Of a DNA stretch of 35,621 nucleotides, positions 1-6,584 are shown one piece after another (position 1 is the first letter of the stretch; each line of letters starts with the position of its first letter). The notes beneath the pieces are model-generated. The model was not told the DNA's origin and did not search any database. It saw only the letters and a program-made list of their open reading frames with translations. Position numbers and translations under genes: made by a program. The DNA comes from 2-01-FULL-49-22 sp964639445 (GTDB taxonomy: Bacteria; Patescibacteriota; Saccharimonadia; Saccharimonadales; UBA10212), in contig CAZXDA010000003.1 of the NCBI GenBank assembly GCA_964639445.1, positions 1 to 35,621 on the forward strand. Reading direction: 5' to 3'.

Positions 1-1
1 A

Positions 2-82
2 ACCGAAAAAGTGCTGCGAGCTAAACTTAACGAACGCGAGGAAAGACGGCTGATAGAAGCCTCCTTAAAGGAGATAGAATGA
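2..82 (+). CDS. atpF: ATP synthase Fo subunit b, C-terminal end (partial)
   Basis: The frame opening at base 2 gives 26 residues ending ...LIEASLKEIE before TGA at 80-82. It is charged and helical, rich in Glu, Arg and Lys, as expected for the tail of the b-subunit stator stalk that binds the delta subunit. The stop overlaps the atpH start in an ATGA arrangement, so the two are translationally coupled. The start lies outside the window. The assignment rests on position directly before atpH and on composition, since the visible piece is too short for a family match on its own. Confidence 0.75.
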   Translation, partial: TEKVLRAKLNEREERRLIEASLKEIE

Positions 83-471
83 TCAATTTTTCCCGGCGGC
101 AATTGGCCAAATATGCTGTTAATCAAATGTTGGCGGGGCAATCAACCGCTAGCTTGGCTAAACAACTGGCGGCAGCTTTGCTTGCAGCCCGCAGGCAAAG
201 AGAAGCAGAACTGTTTTTGGCCGATATAGATCAAGAGATGGAAGACCGCGGCCTGCTGGCTAAAGCTCGGGTTACAACTGCTCAACCGCTTTCTAAAGCC
301 TTAAGACAAGAGATTGCTAAACTTATCAAGCAACAGGCCGCTGTTAAAGAGACAATTTTGGTTGAAGAGATAGATAAAGCCGTGATTGGCGGCATAAAAA
401 TCGAAACCGCTAATCATGCGTGGGACAAAACCCTAAAGCGAACACTGGCGGACATTAAGGAGGCTATCTAG
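79..471 (+). CDS. atpH: ATP synthase F1 subunit delta
   Basis: This is the stator protein joining the b-subunit stalk to the top of the alpha3beta3 head. The C-terminal half shows the usual family pattern: a helix with conserved basic and acidic positions, then a VIGGIKIE strand and a closing DKTLKRTLADIKEAI helix. At 130 aa it is about 50 residues shorter than the usual 175-185, and the loss is in the N-terminal helical domain that normally caps the alpha subunits. ATG at 79 overlaps the atpF stop and follows AAAGGAG at 66-72, so the start is well supported and the shortness is not a start-site error. Function is inferred from position and the C-terminal pattern. Confidence 0.88.
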   Translation: MINFSRRQLAKYAVNQMLAGQSTASLAKQLAAALLAARRQREAELFLADIDQEMEDRGLLAKARVTTAQPLSKALRQEIAKLIKQQAAVKETILVEEIDKAVIGGIKIETANHAWDKTLKRTLADIKEAI

Positions 472-2010
472 ATGGCTGGGGTAAAGCTCAACGTTCAGGA
501 ACTAGCTGAAGAGGTCCGCCAAGCAATTGGCAAACTGGAGGCTATCGGTGATCAAAAAGCGGCCGGTGTGGTTACACGGGTTGGCGACGGCGTAGTTTGG
601 GTCTACGGTTTACGGGATTGCGGCTTGGGCGAAATGCTGGAAATCGAGGGCGCTAAGATCACTACTGCGGCCTTTGCCCTTAACCTGCTGGAGGATGAAA
701 TCGGTGCTGTGCTGCTTGGTGATGATAGAGGGGTAAAAGCCGGTGACCGCGTTAAACTATCTGGCCAAATTTTATCGGTACCGGTCGGGCCGGAACTGAT
801 TGGTCGAGTTATTGACCCGCTGGGTAATCCTTTGGATGGAAAAGGCCCAATTAAAACCAAAGCGCGCGGCGAAATTGAAAAAATAGCCCCCGGTGTTTTA
901 GCCCGCCGCAGTGTATATGAATCCGTACCTACCGGCATTACTGCCATTGACGCTATGGTGCCGATTGGCCGCGGCCAGCGGGAGTTAATTTTGGGCGACC
1001 GCCAAACCGGCAAAACCGCCATTACGGTTGATACCATGATCAACCAAACCCGCCAAAAAACTGGCATCATTAGCATTTATGTGGCAGTCGCTCAAAAGCG
1101 GGCCAAAATTGCCAGGCTAATTGACCGATTGCGCCGTGAAGGCGTGATGGAAAACAGCATTTTGGTGGTGAGCTCGGCGGCCGACCCGGCGCCGCTGCAA
1201 TATTTGGCACCTTATGCCGGTTGCGCGATTGGCGAGTGGTTCCGCGACAACAAGCAACATGCCTTGATTATTTATGACGACCTTTCTAAACATGCCGTGG
1301 CTTATCGACAAATGTCGCTGCTGCTGCGCCGGCCGCCCGGCCGCGAAGCTTACCCCGGTGATGTTTTTTACCTGCATTCGAGATTGCTAGAGCGAGCCGC
1401 CAAATTAAATGATGATTTGGGCGGCGGCTCGCTCACCGCTCTACCAATTATCGAGACCCAGGCCGGGGATGTTAGCGCTTACATTCCAACCAACGTCATC
1501 TCTATTACTGACGGCCAGCTTTATTTGGAAAGCGACTTGTTCTATCAGGGTGTCCGGCCGGCCATATCTGTTGGACTATCTGTTTCGCGCGTTGGCGGCA
1601 ATGCTCAACCACCGGTCATTAAAGATGTTGCTGGGCGCTTAAGGCTGGATTTAGCGCAGTATCGCGAATTGGCAGCCTTTTCACAATTCGCTACCGATCT
1701 TGATCAGCAAACTCAAGCCCAACTGTCCCGCGGCCAACTGTTAACAGAAATTCTTAAGCAACCGCAATATTCTCCTCTGCCCGTCTGGCAACAAGTAGTC
1801 AGTATTTATGCCGCCACCGAGGGCGCCTTTGATGGTATAGACATTAAGTATGTTAAAACTGCTCAAAACGCCATGTTGAGCGCCTTAGAAAAACGCCCTA
1901 AATTAGTAGATGCTTTGCAAAAAGGCAATAAAGCCACTGACGAGACTAGAAAAAGCATCCTCGAAGTAGCCAAAGACATTGCCAAACAATACAAAGGAGA
2001 AAAGAAATAG
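472..2010 (+). CDS. atpA: ATP synthase F1 subunit alpha
   Basis: This is the non-catalytic nucleotide-binding subunit of the F1 head. The 512-aa length is normal. Domains in order are a beta-barrel (about 25-95), the nucleotide-binding domain with P-loop GDRQTGKT near residues 174-181, and a C-terminal helical domain. Also visible are ALIIYDDLSKHAVAYRQ, LLRRPPGREAYPGD, and SVSRVGG carrying the arginine that reaches into the beta catalytic site. ATG abuts the atpH stop (TAG 469-471) and follows AAGGAGG at 458-464. One small departure is YVAVAQKRAKI where E. coli has YVAIGQKASTI; the Gln is kept. Antisense ORFs inside are shadows. Confidence 0.98.
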   Translation: MAGVKLNVQELAEEVRQAIGKLEAIGDQKAAGVVTRVGDGVVWVYGLRDCGLGEMLEIEGAKITTAAFALNLLEDEIGAVLLGDDRGVKAGDRVKLSGQILSVPVGPELIGRVIDPLGNPLDGKGPIKTKARGEIEKIAPGVLARRSVYESVPTGITAIDAMVPIGRGQRELILGDRQTGKTAITVDTMINQTRQKTGIISIYVAVAQKRAKIARLIDRLRREGVMENSILVVSSAADPAPLQYLAPYAGCAIGEWFRDNKQHALIIYDDLSKHAVAYRQMSLLLRRPPGREAYPGDVFYLHSRLLERAAKLNDDLGGGSLTALPIIETQAGDVSAYIPTNVISITDGQLYLESDLFYQGVRPAISVGLSVSRVGGNAQPPVIKDVAGRLRLDLAQYRELAAFSQFATDLDQQTQAQLSRGQLLTEILKQPQYSPLPVWQQVVSIYAATEGAFDGIDIKYVKTAQNAMLSALEKRPKLVDALQKGNKATDETRKSILEVAKDIAKQYKGEKK

Positions 2011-2885
2011 TGGCTTCTACGCAAATTCTTAGGCGACGGATCCGCTCAGTCAGTAACACCAAGCAAATTACCAAAGCCATGGAGCTGGTAGCGGCCGCTA
2101 AACTGCGCCGCGTGCAAGAGGCCGCTCAAAAAAGCCGGCTTTATAGTGATGCCGCCATCAGCATTTTGCGCCGCCTCAATCACAGCGTAGAGGCTACTCA
2201 ACACCCCTACTTTAAGCCGGCGCCGGCCAAAGCCAAGCTCTATATTATTTTTAGCAGCGACAGAGGCTTGGCCGGCGCCTACAACAGTAATGTTTTTAAC
2301 GCTGCCAGTCGGGCTTTTATGGAAGATCAAAAAGCCGGACTGCAGCCTTTGGTAATATCAATCGGCCGTAAAGGCGGGCGCCGTTTTGCCCGCGTCACCG
2401 ATATCGAACTAATCGGAGAATATGAAAATGTAGCGGACGATCCCGACATTAATATCTTTGCGCCAATCTTAGAGACCATTACTGAGGGTATAGCCGCCCG
2501 CCGCTTTAACTCTGTAGTCTTAATCTTTACTGAATCTGTCTCTACCATGTCGCAGCAGGTTCGAACGCTTCAGCTGGTGCCTATTGCCCCCGAACAAGCT
2601 GATGCCGAAAAAGAAAATCAGCCCAAGATTACATACGAACTGGAGCCGGAAGCTAAAGTGGTTTTAGAAGACGCTCTAAAACTTTATTTTGAATCAAGCT
2701 TACGCCGGGCGCGGGTAGAGGCTGCGGCTTCAGAGTATGCCATGCGCATGGTGTCCATGAATAACGCCACTCGCAACGCTGACGAGTTTATAGGCCATTT
2801 AACACTGGAACTTAATGCTACCCGTCAGGCAGCCATTACTCAAGAAATTGCCGAAATTATTGGCGGTGCGGAGGCTATTGTATGA
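2010..2885 (+). CDS. atpG: ATP synthase F1 subunit gamma
   Basis: This is the central rotor shaft turning inside alpha3beta3. The 291-aa length is normal. The N-terminal helix ILRRRIRSVSNTKQITKAME and the C-terminal helix with SEYAMRMVSMNNATRNA are the family hallmarks that form the coiled coil. FSSDRGLAGAYNSNV is the conserved central-domain segment. The start is GTG at 2010, sharing one base with the atpA stop and preceded by AAAGGAGA. The stop TGA (2883-2885) is also the first part of the 5' arm of a long RNA stem, and it lies inside an ATGA overlap with a 61-codon ORF that bridges to atpD. That junction is described separately. Confidence 0.97.
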   Translation: MASTQILRRRIRSVSNTKQITKAMELVAAAKLRRVQEAAQKSRLYSDAAISILRRLNHSVEATQHPYFKPAPAKAKLYIIFSSDRGLAGAYNSNVFNAASRAFMEDQKAGLQPLVISIGRKGGRRFARVTDIELIGEYENVADDPDINIFAPILETITEGIAARRFNSVVLIFTESVSTMSQQVRTLQLVPIAPEQADAEKENQPKITYELEPEAKVVLEDALKLYFESSLRRARVEAAASEYAMRMVSMNNATRNADEFIGHLTLELNATRQAAITQEIAEIIGGAEAIV

Positions 2886-3067
2886 CCCCGATTAGAAGTA
2901 GCACGCTTAACGCTGGCTCCGATTTGCTAGCGCAGAATCAGACTTCTAACGGGGTCTATCCCGTTAGACCTCAGAAGATAGCCACAAACCACTGTATGGT
3001 TGATAATAGCTATAATTTTACAGGTGTTGAACAAACTGCGGAGTTTAGTGGAGGTCTAACGGGATGA
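2882..3067 (+). CDS. Possible 61-codon bridging ORF between atpG and atpD
   Basis: An open frame starts at ATG 2882, overlapping the atpG stop (ATGA), and ends at TGA 3065-3067, overlapping the atpD start (again ATGA). The peptide (MTPIRSSTLNAGSDLLAQ...) resembles nothing I know and is polar without clear domains, so it may not be a functional protein. Its value may be mechanical: a ribosome reinitiating at 2882 would unwind the structures in the linker and deliver itself to the atpD start. It could also be a chance frame in a 178-bp spacer. It has no Shine-Dalgarno sequence of its own beyond what re-initiation would supply. Confidence 0.3.
   Translation: MTPIRSSTLNAGSDLLAQNQTSNGVYPVRPQKIATNHCMVDNSYNFTGVEQTAEFSGGLTG
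2883..3066 (+). promoter_or_regulatory. Candidate structured RNA switch controlling atpD translation
   Basis: The atpG-atpD linker can fold almost completely. Stem A pairs 2884-2899 with 2942-2956 (15 bp, A2891 bulged) and encloses hairpin 2911-2917/2926-2932. Stem P1 pairs 2958-2972 with 3051-3065 (15 bp, perfect) and would bury GGAGG (3050-3054) and the first two bases of the atpD ATG (3064-3066). Inside P1 are 2978-2982/3009-3013, 2987-2991/2997-3001 and 3033-3037/3042-3046. A competing 9-bp hairpin, 2945-2953/2960-2968, uses the 3' arm of A and the 5' arm of P1, so it excludes both. The pairings are seen directly. The switching role is inferred; the region could instead be an RNase III processing site or an inserted palindromic element. 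Confidence 0.6.
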
Positions 3068-4419
3068 AGGGTAAAATTATTCAAGTGGTGGGCGTGGTGG
3101 TCGACGTTGAATTTGAAAGCCATTTACCCCAAATCTACAACGCTCTTGAGGTTAAGCACGACAAGCAGACTTTGGTTTTAGAAGTGGCTCAACACCTCAG
3201 CCGCAGTACTGTTAGGACGGTCGCCATGGGTCCGACTGATGGATTAGAGCGCGGCACCGAAGCCGTAGACAGCGGCCAGCCAATTACTGTACCGGTGGGC
3301 GATACCACACTGGGTCGCATGTTCAATGTGGTGGGCGAACCGGTTGATGGTCAAGCACGAACAACTGGCACGCGCCAGCCAATCCACGCTAAAGCCCCAA
3401 CTCTGGACAATCAAAGCACTAAAACCGAGCTTCTGGAAACCGGCATTAAAGTTATTGATTTAATCTGCCCGATCGTTAAAGGCGGCAAAGTTGGTTTGTT
3501 TGGTGGCGCCGGCGTTGGTAAAACGGTTTTTATTCAAGAGTTAATTAACAATATTGCCAAATTTCACAAGGGTAAATCGGTCTTTGCCGGCATCGGCGAA
3601 CGAACGCGCGAGGGCAACGACCTTTACAATGAAATGAAAGAGTCCGGCGTGCTTAAAAACACGGCTTTGGTGTTTGGTCAGATGAACGAACCGCCAGGAG
3701 CCCGCTTGCGCGTTGGCTTAACCGGCCTGACCATCGCCGAAAGCTTTAGGGATGAGGGCGCTGACGTTCTGATATTTATGGACAATATTTTCCGCTTTAC
3801 TCAGGCCGGCTCGGAGGTCTCGGCTTTGCTCGGTCGTATGCCTAGTGCCGTTGGTTACCAGCCAAACCTGGCTACTGAAATGGGCGAGCTGCAAGAGCGC
3901 ATTACATCAACTAAAAAAGGTTCTGTGACATCCGTGCAAGCGGTTTATGTGCCGGCCGACGACTTTACCGACCCGGCGCCGGCGACTACTTTTGCCCACC
4001 TTGACTCGACAGTGGTTTTAAGCCGTGCGCTGACCGAGCTTGGGCTTTACCCGGCAGTTGACCCGCTGGAATCTACATCAACCGTCTTAGACCCTGAAGT
4101 TATCGGCCAGGAACATTATGACGTGGCCCGGGAAGTGCAAAGAATCTTACAACGCTATAAAGATTTGCAAGATATCATTGCCATCTTGGGCATGGAAGAA
4201 TTGTCTGAAGAAGACAGGCAAATTGTATCGCGCGCCCGCCGCATCCAGCGCTTTTTAACACAACCCATGTTTGTGGCTGAAGCTTTTACGGGCACTAGAG
4301 GCACTTATGTTCCACTGACCGATACCGTTAAAGGTTTTAAAGAAATTTTAGAGGGTAAACATGACGGTAAAAGCGAGCAAGCTTTTTACATGAAGGGCAA
4401 AATCGAAGACGTTAAATGA
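3064..4419 (+). CDS. atpD: ATP synthase F1 subunit beta
   Basis: This is the catalytic subunit that makes ATP from ADP and phosphate. The 451-aa length is close to the usual 460-480. The N-terminal beta-barrel is followed by P-loop GGAGVGKT (about 153-160), the catalytic-Glu segment GERTREGNDLYNEM, the Walker B segment VLIFMDNIFRFTQAGSEVS, and the C-terminal helical domain with DELSD-like EELSEEDRQIV. ATG 3064 follows GGAGG (3050-3054). Both the Shine-Dalgarno sequence and the start codon lie in the 3' arm of a perfect 15-bp stem with 2958-2972, so expression may be gated. The stop overlaps atpC in an ATGA. Confidence 0.98.
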   Translation: MKGKIIQVVGVVVDVEFESHLPQIYNALEVKHDKQTLVLEVAQHLSRSTVRTVAMGPTDGLERGTEAVDSGQPITVPVGDTTLGRMFNVVGEPVDGQARTTGTRQPIHAKAPTLDNQSTKTELLETGIKVIDLICPIVKGGKVGLFGGAGVGKTVFIQELINNIAKFHKGKSVFAGIGERTREGNDLYNEMKESGVLKNTALVFGQMNEPPGARLRVGLTGLTIAESFRDEGADVLIFMDNIFRFTQAGSEVSALLGRMPSAVGYQPNLATEMGELQERITSTKKGSVTSVQAVYVPADDFTDPAPATTFAHLDSTVVLSRALTELGLYPAVDPLESTSTVLDPEVIGQEHYDVAREVQRILQRYKDLQDIIAILGMEELSEEDRQIVSRARRIQRFLTQPMFVAEAFTGTRGTYVPLTDTVKGFKEILEGKHDGKSEQAFYMKGKIEDVK

Positions 4420-4838
4420 GTATTCACTTCCAACTAATTTCGGCAGGTGGCGTTAAATATGATGATGAAGCCTATGAAGTTCTGATACCGACTAAAGACG
4501 GCCAAATCGCCGTTTTGGAAGATCATATGCCGCTGCTCTCGGCCGGCGCGGCCGGTGTTTTGAGCATTCGCAAAACCGCCAGCGACCGTGAGATGGAACA
4601 TTTTGCAGTCTATGGCGGCATATTGCAAGTTGACGGCAAGTCGGCACGCTTTGTCACAGAAGATGTTACCACTAGCGAGGAAGTGTCCGAAGCCGAAGCC
4701 CGCGAAGCCTACGAGCGAGCCCATAAATTAGTAGAAGGCGCCGAAAGCCGTGAAGCATTGCACGAGGCCAGAACCGTACTTCATCACCACGCCGTTCGGC
4801 TGCATCTAGCTCAGCTAAAACGTCGCCATCATCATTAG
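4416..4838 (+). CDS. atpC: ATP synthase F1 subunit epsilon
   Basis: This small subunit at the foot of the rotor can inhibit ATP hydrolysis. The 140 aa show the N-terminal beta-sandwich (FQLISAGGVKYDDEAYEVLI, ILEDHMPLLSAG-like AVLEDHMPLLSAGAAGVL, FAVYGGILQVD) and the C-terminal two-helix domain (about 85-135), so an autoinhibitory hairpin is present. It ends in KRRHHH. The start overlaps the atpD stop (ATGA). It is the last gene of the operon. The 129-bp interval after it holds only small hairpins (for example 4859-4863/4867-4871) without a T-tract, so I call no terminator. Confidence 0.93.
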   Translation: MSIHFQLISAGGVKYDDEAYEVLIPTKDGQIAVLEDHMPLLSAGAAGVLSIRKTASDREMEHFAVYGGILQVDGKSARFVTEDVTTSEEVSEAEAREAYERAHKLVEGAESREALHEARTVLHHHAVRLHLAQLKRRHHH

Positions 4839-4967
4839 CAGCTCCGCATTAGCGACTTCGCTTACTAAGCGTTGGTTAGAAAAATCACATATTCCATAGC
4901 GGAATAATCACAGCACAACTCCCAGCATATGCATTAAGATGAAAATGCTAGTAAATGCGGGGGTTCA

Positions 4968-5150
4968 ATGAAAAAATTTCGTGGACTAAAGGGTACATAC
5001 TCAAAAAAACACTTCATTGTTAACAAACCAACTACCCTTTCGGCACTAAGCTTTGATGATTTGTACGAAGACATTAGTGAGGGCTGGCTAGAAAAAGCCA
5101 GGAGACTGCAAGCCCGCCGCTGGCGCAAGATTAAGCACCAAACGGCTTAA
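4968..5150 (+). CDS. Small basic protein, unknown function
   Basis: This 60-aa protein (MKKFRGLKGTYSKKHF...) is Lys/Arg-rich, with an acidic patch in the middle (SFDDLYEDISEGW) and a C-terminal basic helix LEKARRLQARRWRKIKHQ. The ATG follows a G-rich stretch (GGGGG six bases upstream), a weak ribosome site. The pattern of acidic turn, Trp and basic amphipathic helix looks like a real protein, perhaps one that binds nucleic acid or ribosomes, but I cannot name a family. It sits alone after the ATP synthase operon. An antisense ORF at 4934-5128 is less convincing. Confidence 0.55.
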   Translation: MKKFRGLKGTYSKKHFIVNKPTTLSALSFDDLYEDISEGWLEKARRLQARRWRKIKHQTA

Positions 5151-5162
5151 AAATTTAGTTTT

Positions 5163-5292
5163 TTGACACTCCGGCCAAAATAGGGCATGGACGGAGGGAG
5201 GTTTAGCGGAAAAACGATCCAATCGCCTGACACTGCGACAAATATGACGTCCAGTTAGAAGGAGAGTTTAGGAAAGAGGGATCGTTTTTTTA
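5163..5292 (+). ncRNA. Possible small structured RNA ending in a terminator-like stem
   Basis: This gene-free interval has a hairpin 5169-5173/5192-5196, extended by GCC/GGC. It then has an 11-bp perfect long-range stem, AAAAACGATCC (5210-5220) with GGATCGTTTTT (5279-5289), running straight into a T-tract (5284-5291). A TTGACA hexamer is at 5163-5168, but no good -10 hexamer lies at normal spacing. The 58-nt loop is too big for a classical terminator, which suggests either a small RNA with its own closing stem or a leader of the next gene (start 5324). I recognise no known riboswitch or RNA family. Confidence 0.35.
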
Positions 5293-5323
5293 TTGCGGTG
5301 TAAAATAAATATAGGAGGCATAT

Positions 5324-5542
5324 ATGTTGATAGACTACGAGCCAAACGAAGAAGAGTCATTAGAGGCCACCAGTGAAGAACGACGCCAAAAACACACCAA
5401 TCCGGCGGCGCCTCCGCGTGACGTTCCAAATGACGTACCGCCTGACCACCCCTCTCTCGATAGTGATGTTGATCAAACAGAAATGGAAGACGAAGGCCGC
5501 TATGGCGCCTCCGGCATTCACGACCAAGAAGAACGTTCTTAA
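5324..5542 (+). CDS. Acidic N-terminal ORF, either a small gene or the 5' part of a frameshifted hydrolase
   Basis: This 72-aa acidic, Pro-rich, probably disordered peptide (MLIDYEPNEEESLEATSEER...) has a strong ribosome site, AGGAGG, 7 bases before ATG 5324. It contains no membrane segment. It ends at TAA 5540-5542 inside TTCTTAAAAAAC. The following hydrolase frame is already open there and continues KKLFRGLIFALLLLF. Skipping a single T at 5539-5540 would join the two into one type II membrane protein with an acidic cytoplasmic tail. The options are a separate small gene overlapping the next one, a true frameshift, a sequencing error, or less likely a recoding site. Confidence 0.5.
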   Translation: MLIDYEPNEEESLEATSEERRQKHTNPAAPPRDVPNDVPPDHPSLDSDVDQTEMEDEGRYGASGIHDQEERS

Positions 5543-6584
5543 AAAACTCTTCCGGGGTTTAATATTTGCACTCTTGTTACTGTTTGTTGGCGCCGGCTTA
5601 TTTTTTTATTTTCATTCTTTTCACAAGGAGTGGCCAAGAAAAGGTATTTTAGCCGAGGACCAGCTGTTTCCGGCCTCGCCGGAAACGGCCTACAAAAATC
5701 TCGATTTGAAAATCGCCGCTAAATACCGCTTCACTAGCGATTCGATCAAAAAAGTTCAGTCACTAGGAGTAGAAAATGGCAGCGGGATATTTATTGTCAG
5801 TTTTAAAGTGCCAGCAGATAATCTAACTGAATATGGCTTAATGAGTGTGCCAACTTCGCCTCAACCCGCCAAAGGTTATCCGGTTATCATTCTTTGCCAT
5901 GGTTACACAAAGCCCAGTCGTTACTCGACAACCAAATACTATTTGAGTGATATGGAAGAGTATTCGGCCAACGGCTTTGTAGTTATTAAGCCGGATTTCC
6001 GTGGTCAGGGTTTGTCTTTGTATGTCGGCCAGCCGGAGGGCGCCTACTATTCTATGGCCTATAACACCGATCTTCTAAGCCTGATTGCCGCTGTTAAAAA
6101 AACCAACTATCTTAATAGCGCCAATATTAACCTATGGGGACATAGTCTGGGTGCTTATATAGCCTTGCGGGCGGCAGTGCTTTCGCCGGATATTAAAAAT
6201 GTAATTTTGCTTTCCGGCCCGGTGGGTAGCGCCTCAGATATGTTTATCGATTTTACGCCCATATCAGACCGTACTAATCCGGTAGCGGAAAATATCAGAA
6301 AGGCTATGCTGTTAAGATACCGCACGCCGCTAAGTAACCCCCAATTTTGGGATGCCACTTCACCGCTGTCTTATCTAAATCAGCTTAAGGCCTACGTACA
6401 GATACACGTCGGCAGCAATGATGTCATTGTGCCACCGCGTTTTTCGGCCGACTTAGATAAGGCTCTGACCGCCGCCAAAAAGCCGCATGATTATTTTATT
6501 TACCCCGGCGGCAGCCATGGCCTGGTAGATGAGCGGCCACAAATATATGCCCGCAGCCTGCAACTTTTAAAAAGCCGGCTCTAA
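5502..6584 (+). CDS. Membrane-anchored alpha/beta hydrolase
   Basis: This is a serine hydrolase of the prolyl-oligopeptidase/dienelactone-like type, probably an extracytoplasmic esterase or peptidase. From the ATG at 5502, a basic stretch KKNVLKKLFRG is followed by one membrane helix (about 20-38), placing the enzyme outside the membrane. Catalytic features are the oxyanion-side HGYTKP, nucleophile elbow GHSLG, Asp in GSNDVIVPP and His in GGSHGLVD. The frame is open back to 5373, but those upstream residues look non-coding. The only strong ribosome site (before 5324) belongs to the acidic ORF in another frame, so the true start is uncertain. The stop overlaps the convergent OpgC-like gene by 4 bp. 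Confidence 0.82.
   Translation: MAPPAFTTKKNVLKKLFRGLIFALLLLFVGAGLFFYFHSFHKEWPRKGILAEDQLFPASPETAYKNLDLKIAAKYRFTSDSIKKVQSLGVENGSGIFIVSFKVPADNLTEYGLMSVPTSPQPAKGYPVIILCHGYTKPSRYSTTKYYLSDMEEYSANGFVVIKPDFRGQGLSLYVGQPEGAYYSMAYNTDLLSLIAAVKKTNYLNSANINLWGHSLGAYIALRAAVLSPDIKNVILLSGPVGSASDMFIDFTPISDRTNPVAENIRKAMLLRYRTPLSNPQFWDATSPLSYLNQLKAYVQIHVGSNDVIVPPRFSADLDKALTAAKKPHDYFIYPGGSHGLVDERPQIYARSLQLLKSRL

Noticed and set aside
603..1076. 157-codon antisense ORF inside atpA
   Set aside because: It lies wholly inside a strongly conserved gene, has no ribosome site and resembles no protein; it follows from atpA codon bias.
2882..3067. Group I or II intron or mobile ribozyme in the atpG-atpD gap
   Set aside because: It is only 178 bp, with no catalytic-core signatures and no reverse transcriptase or endonuclease ORF.
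4859..4871. Terminator after atpC
   Set aside because: The 5-bp hairpin is weak and no T-tract follows.
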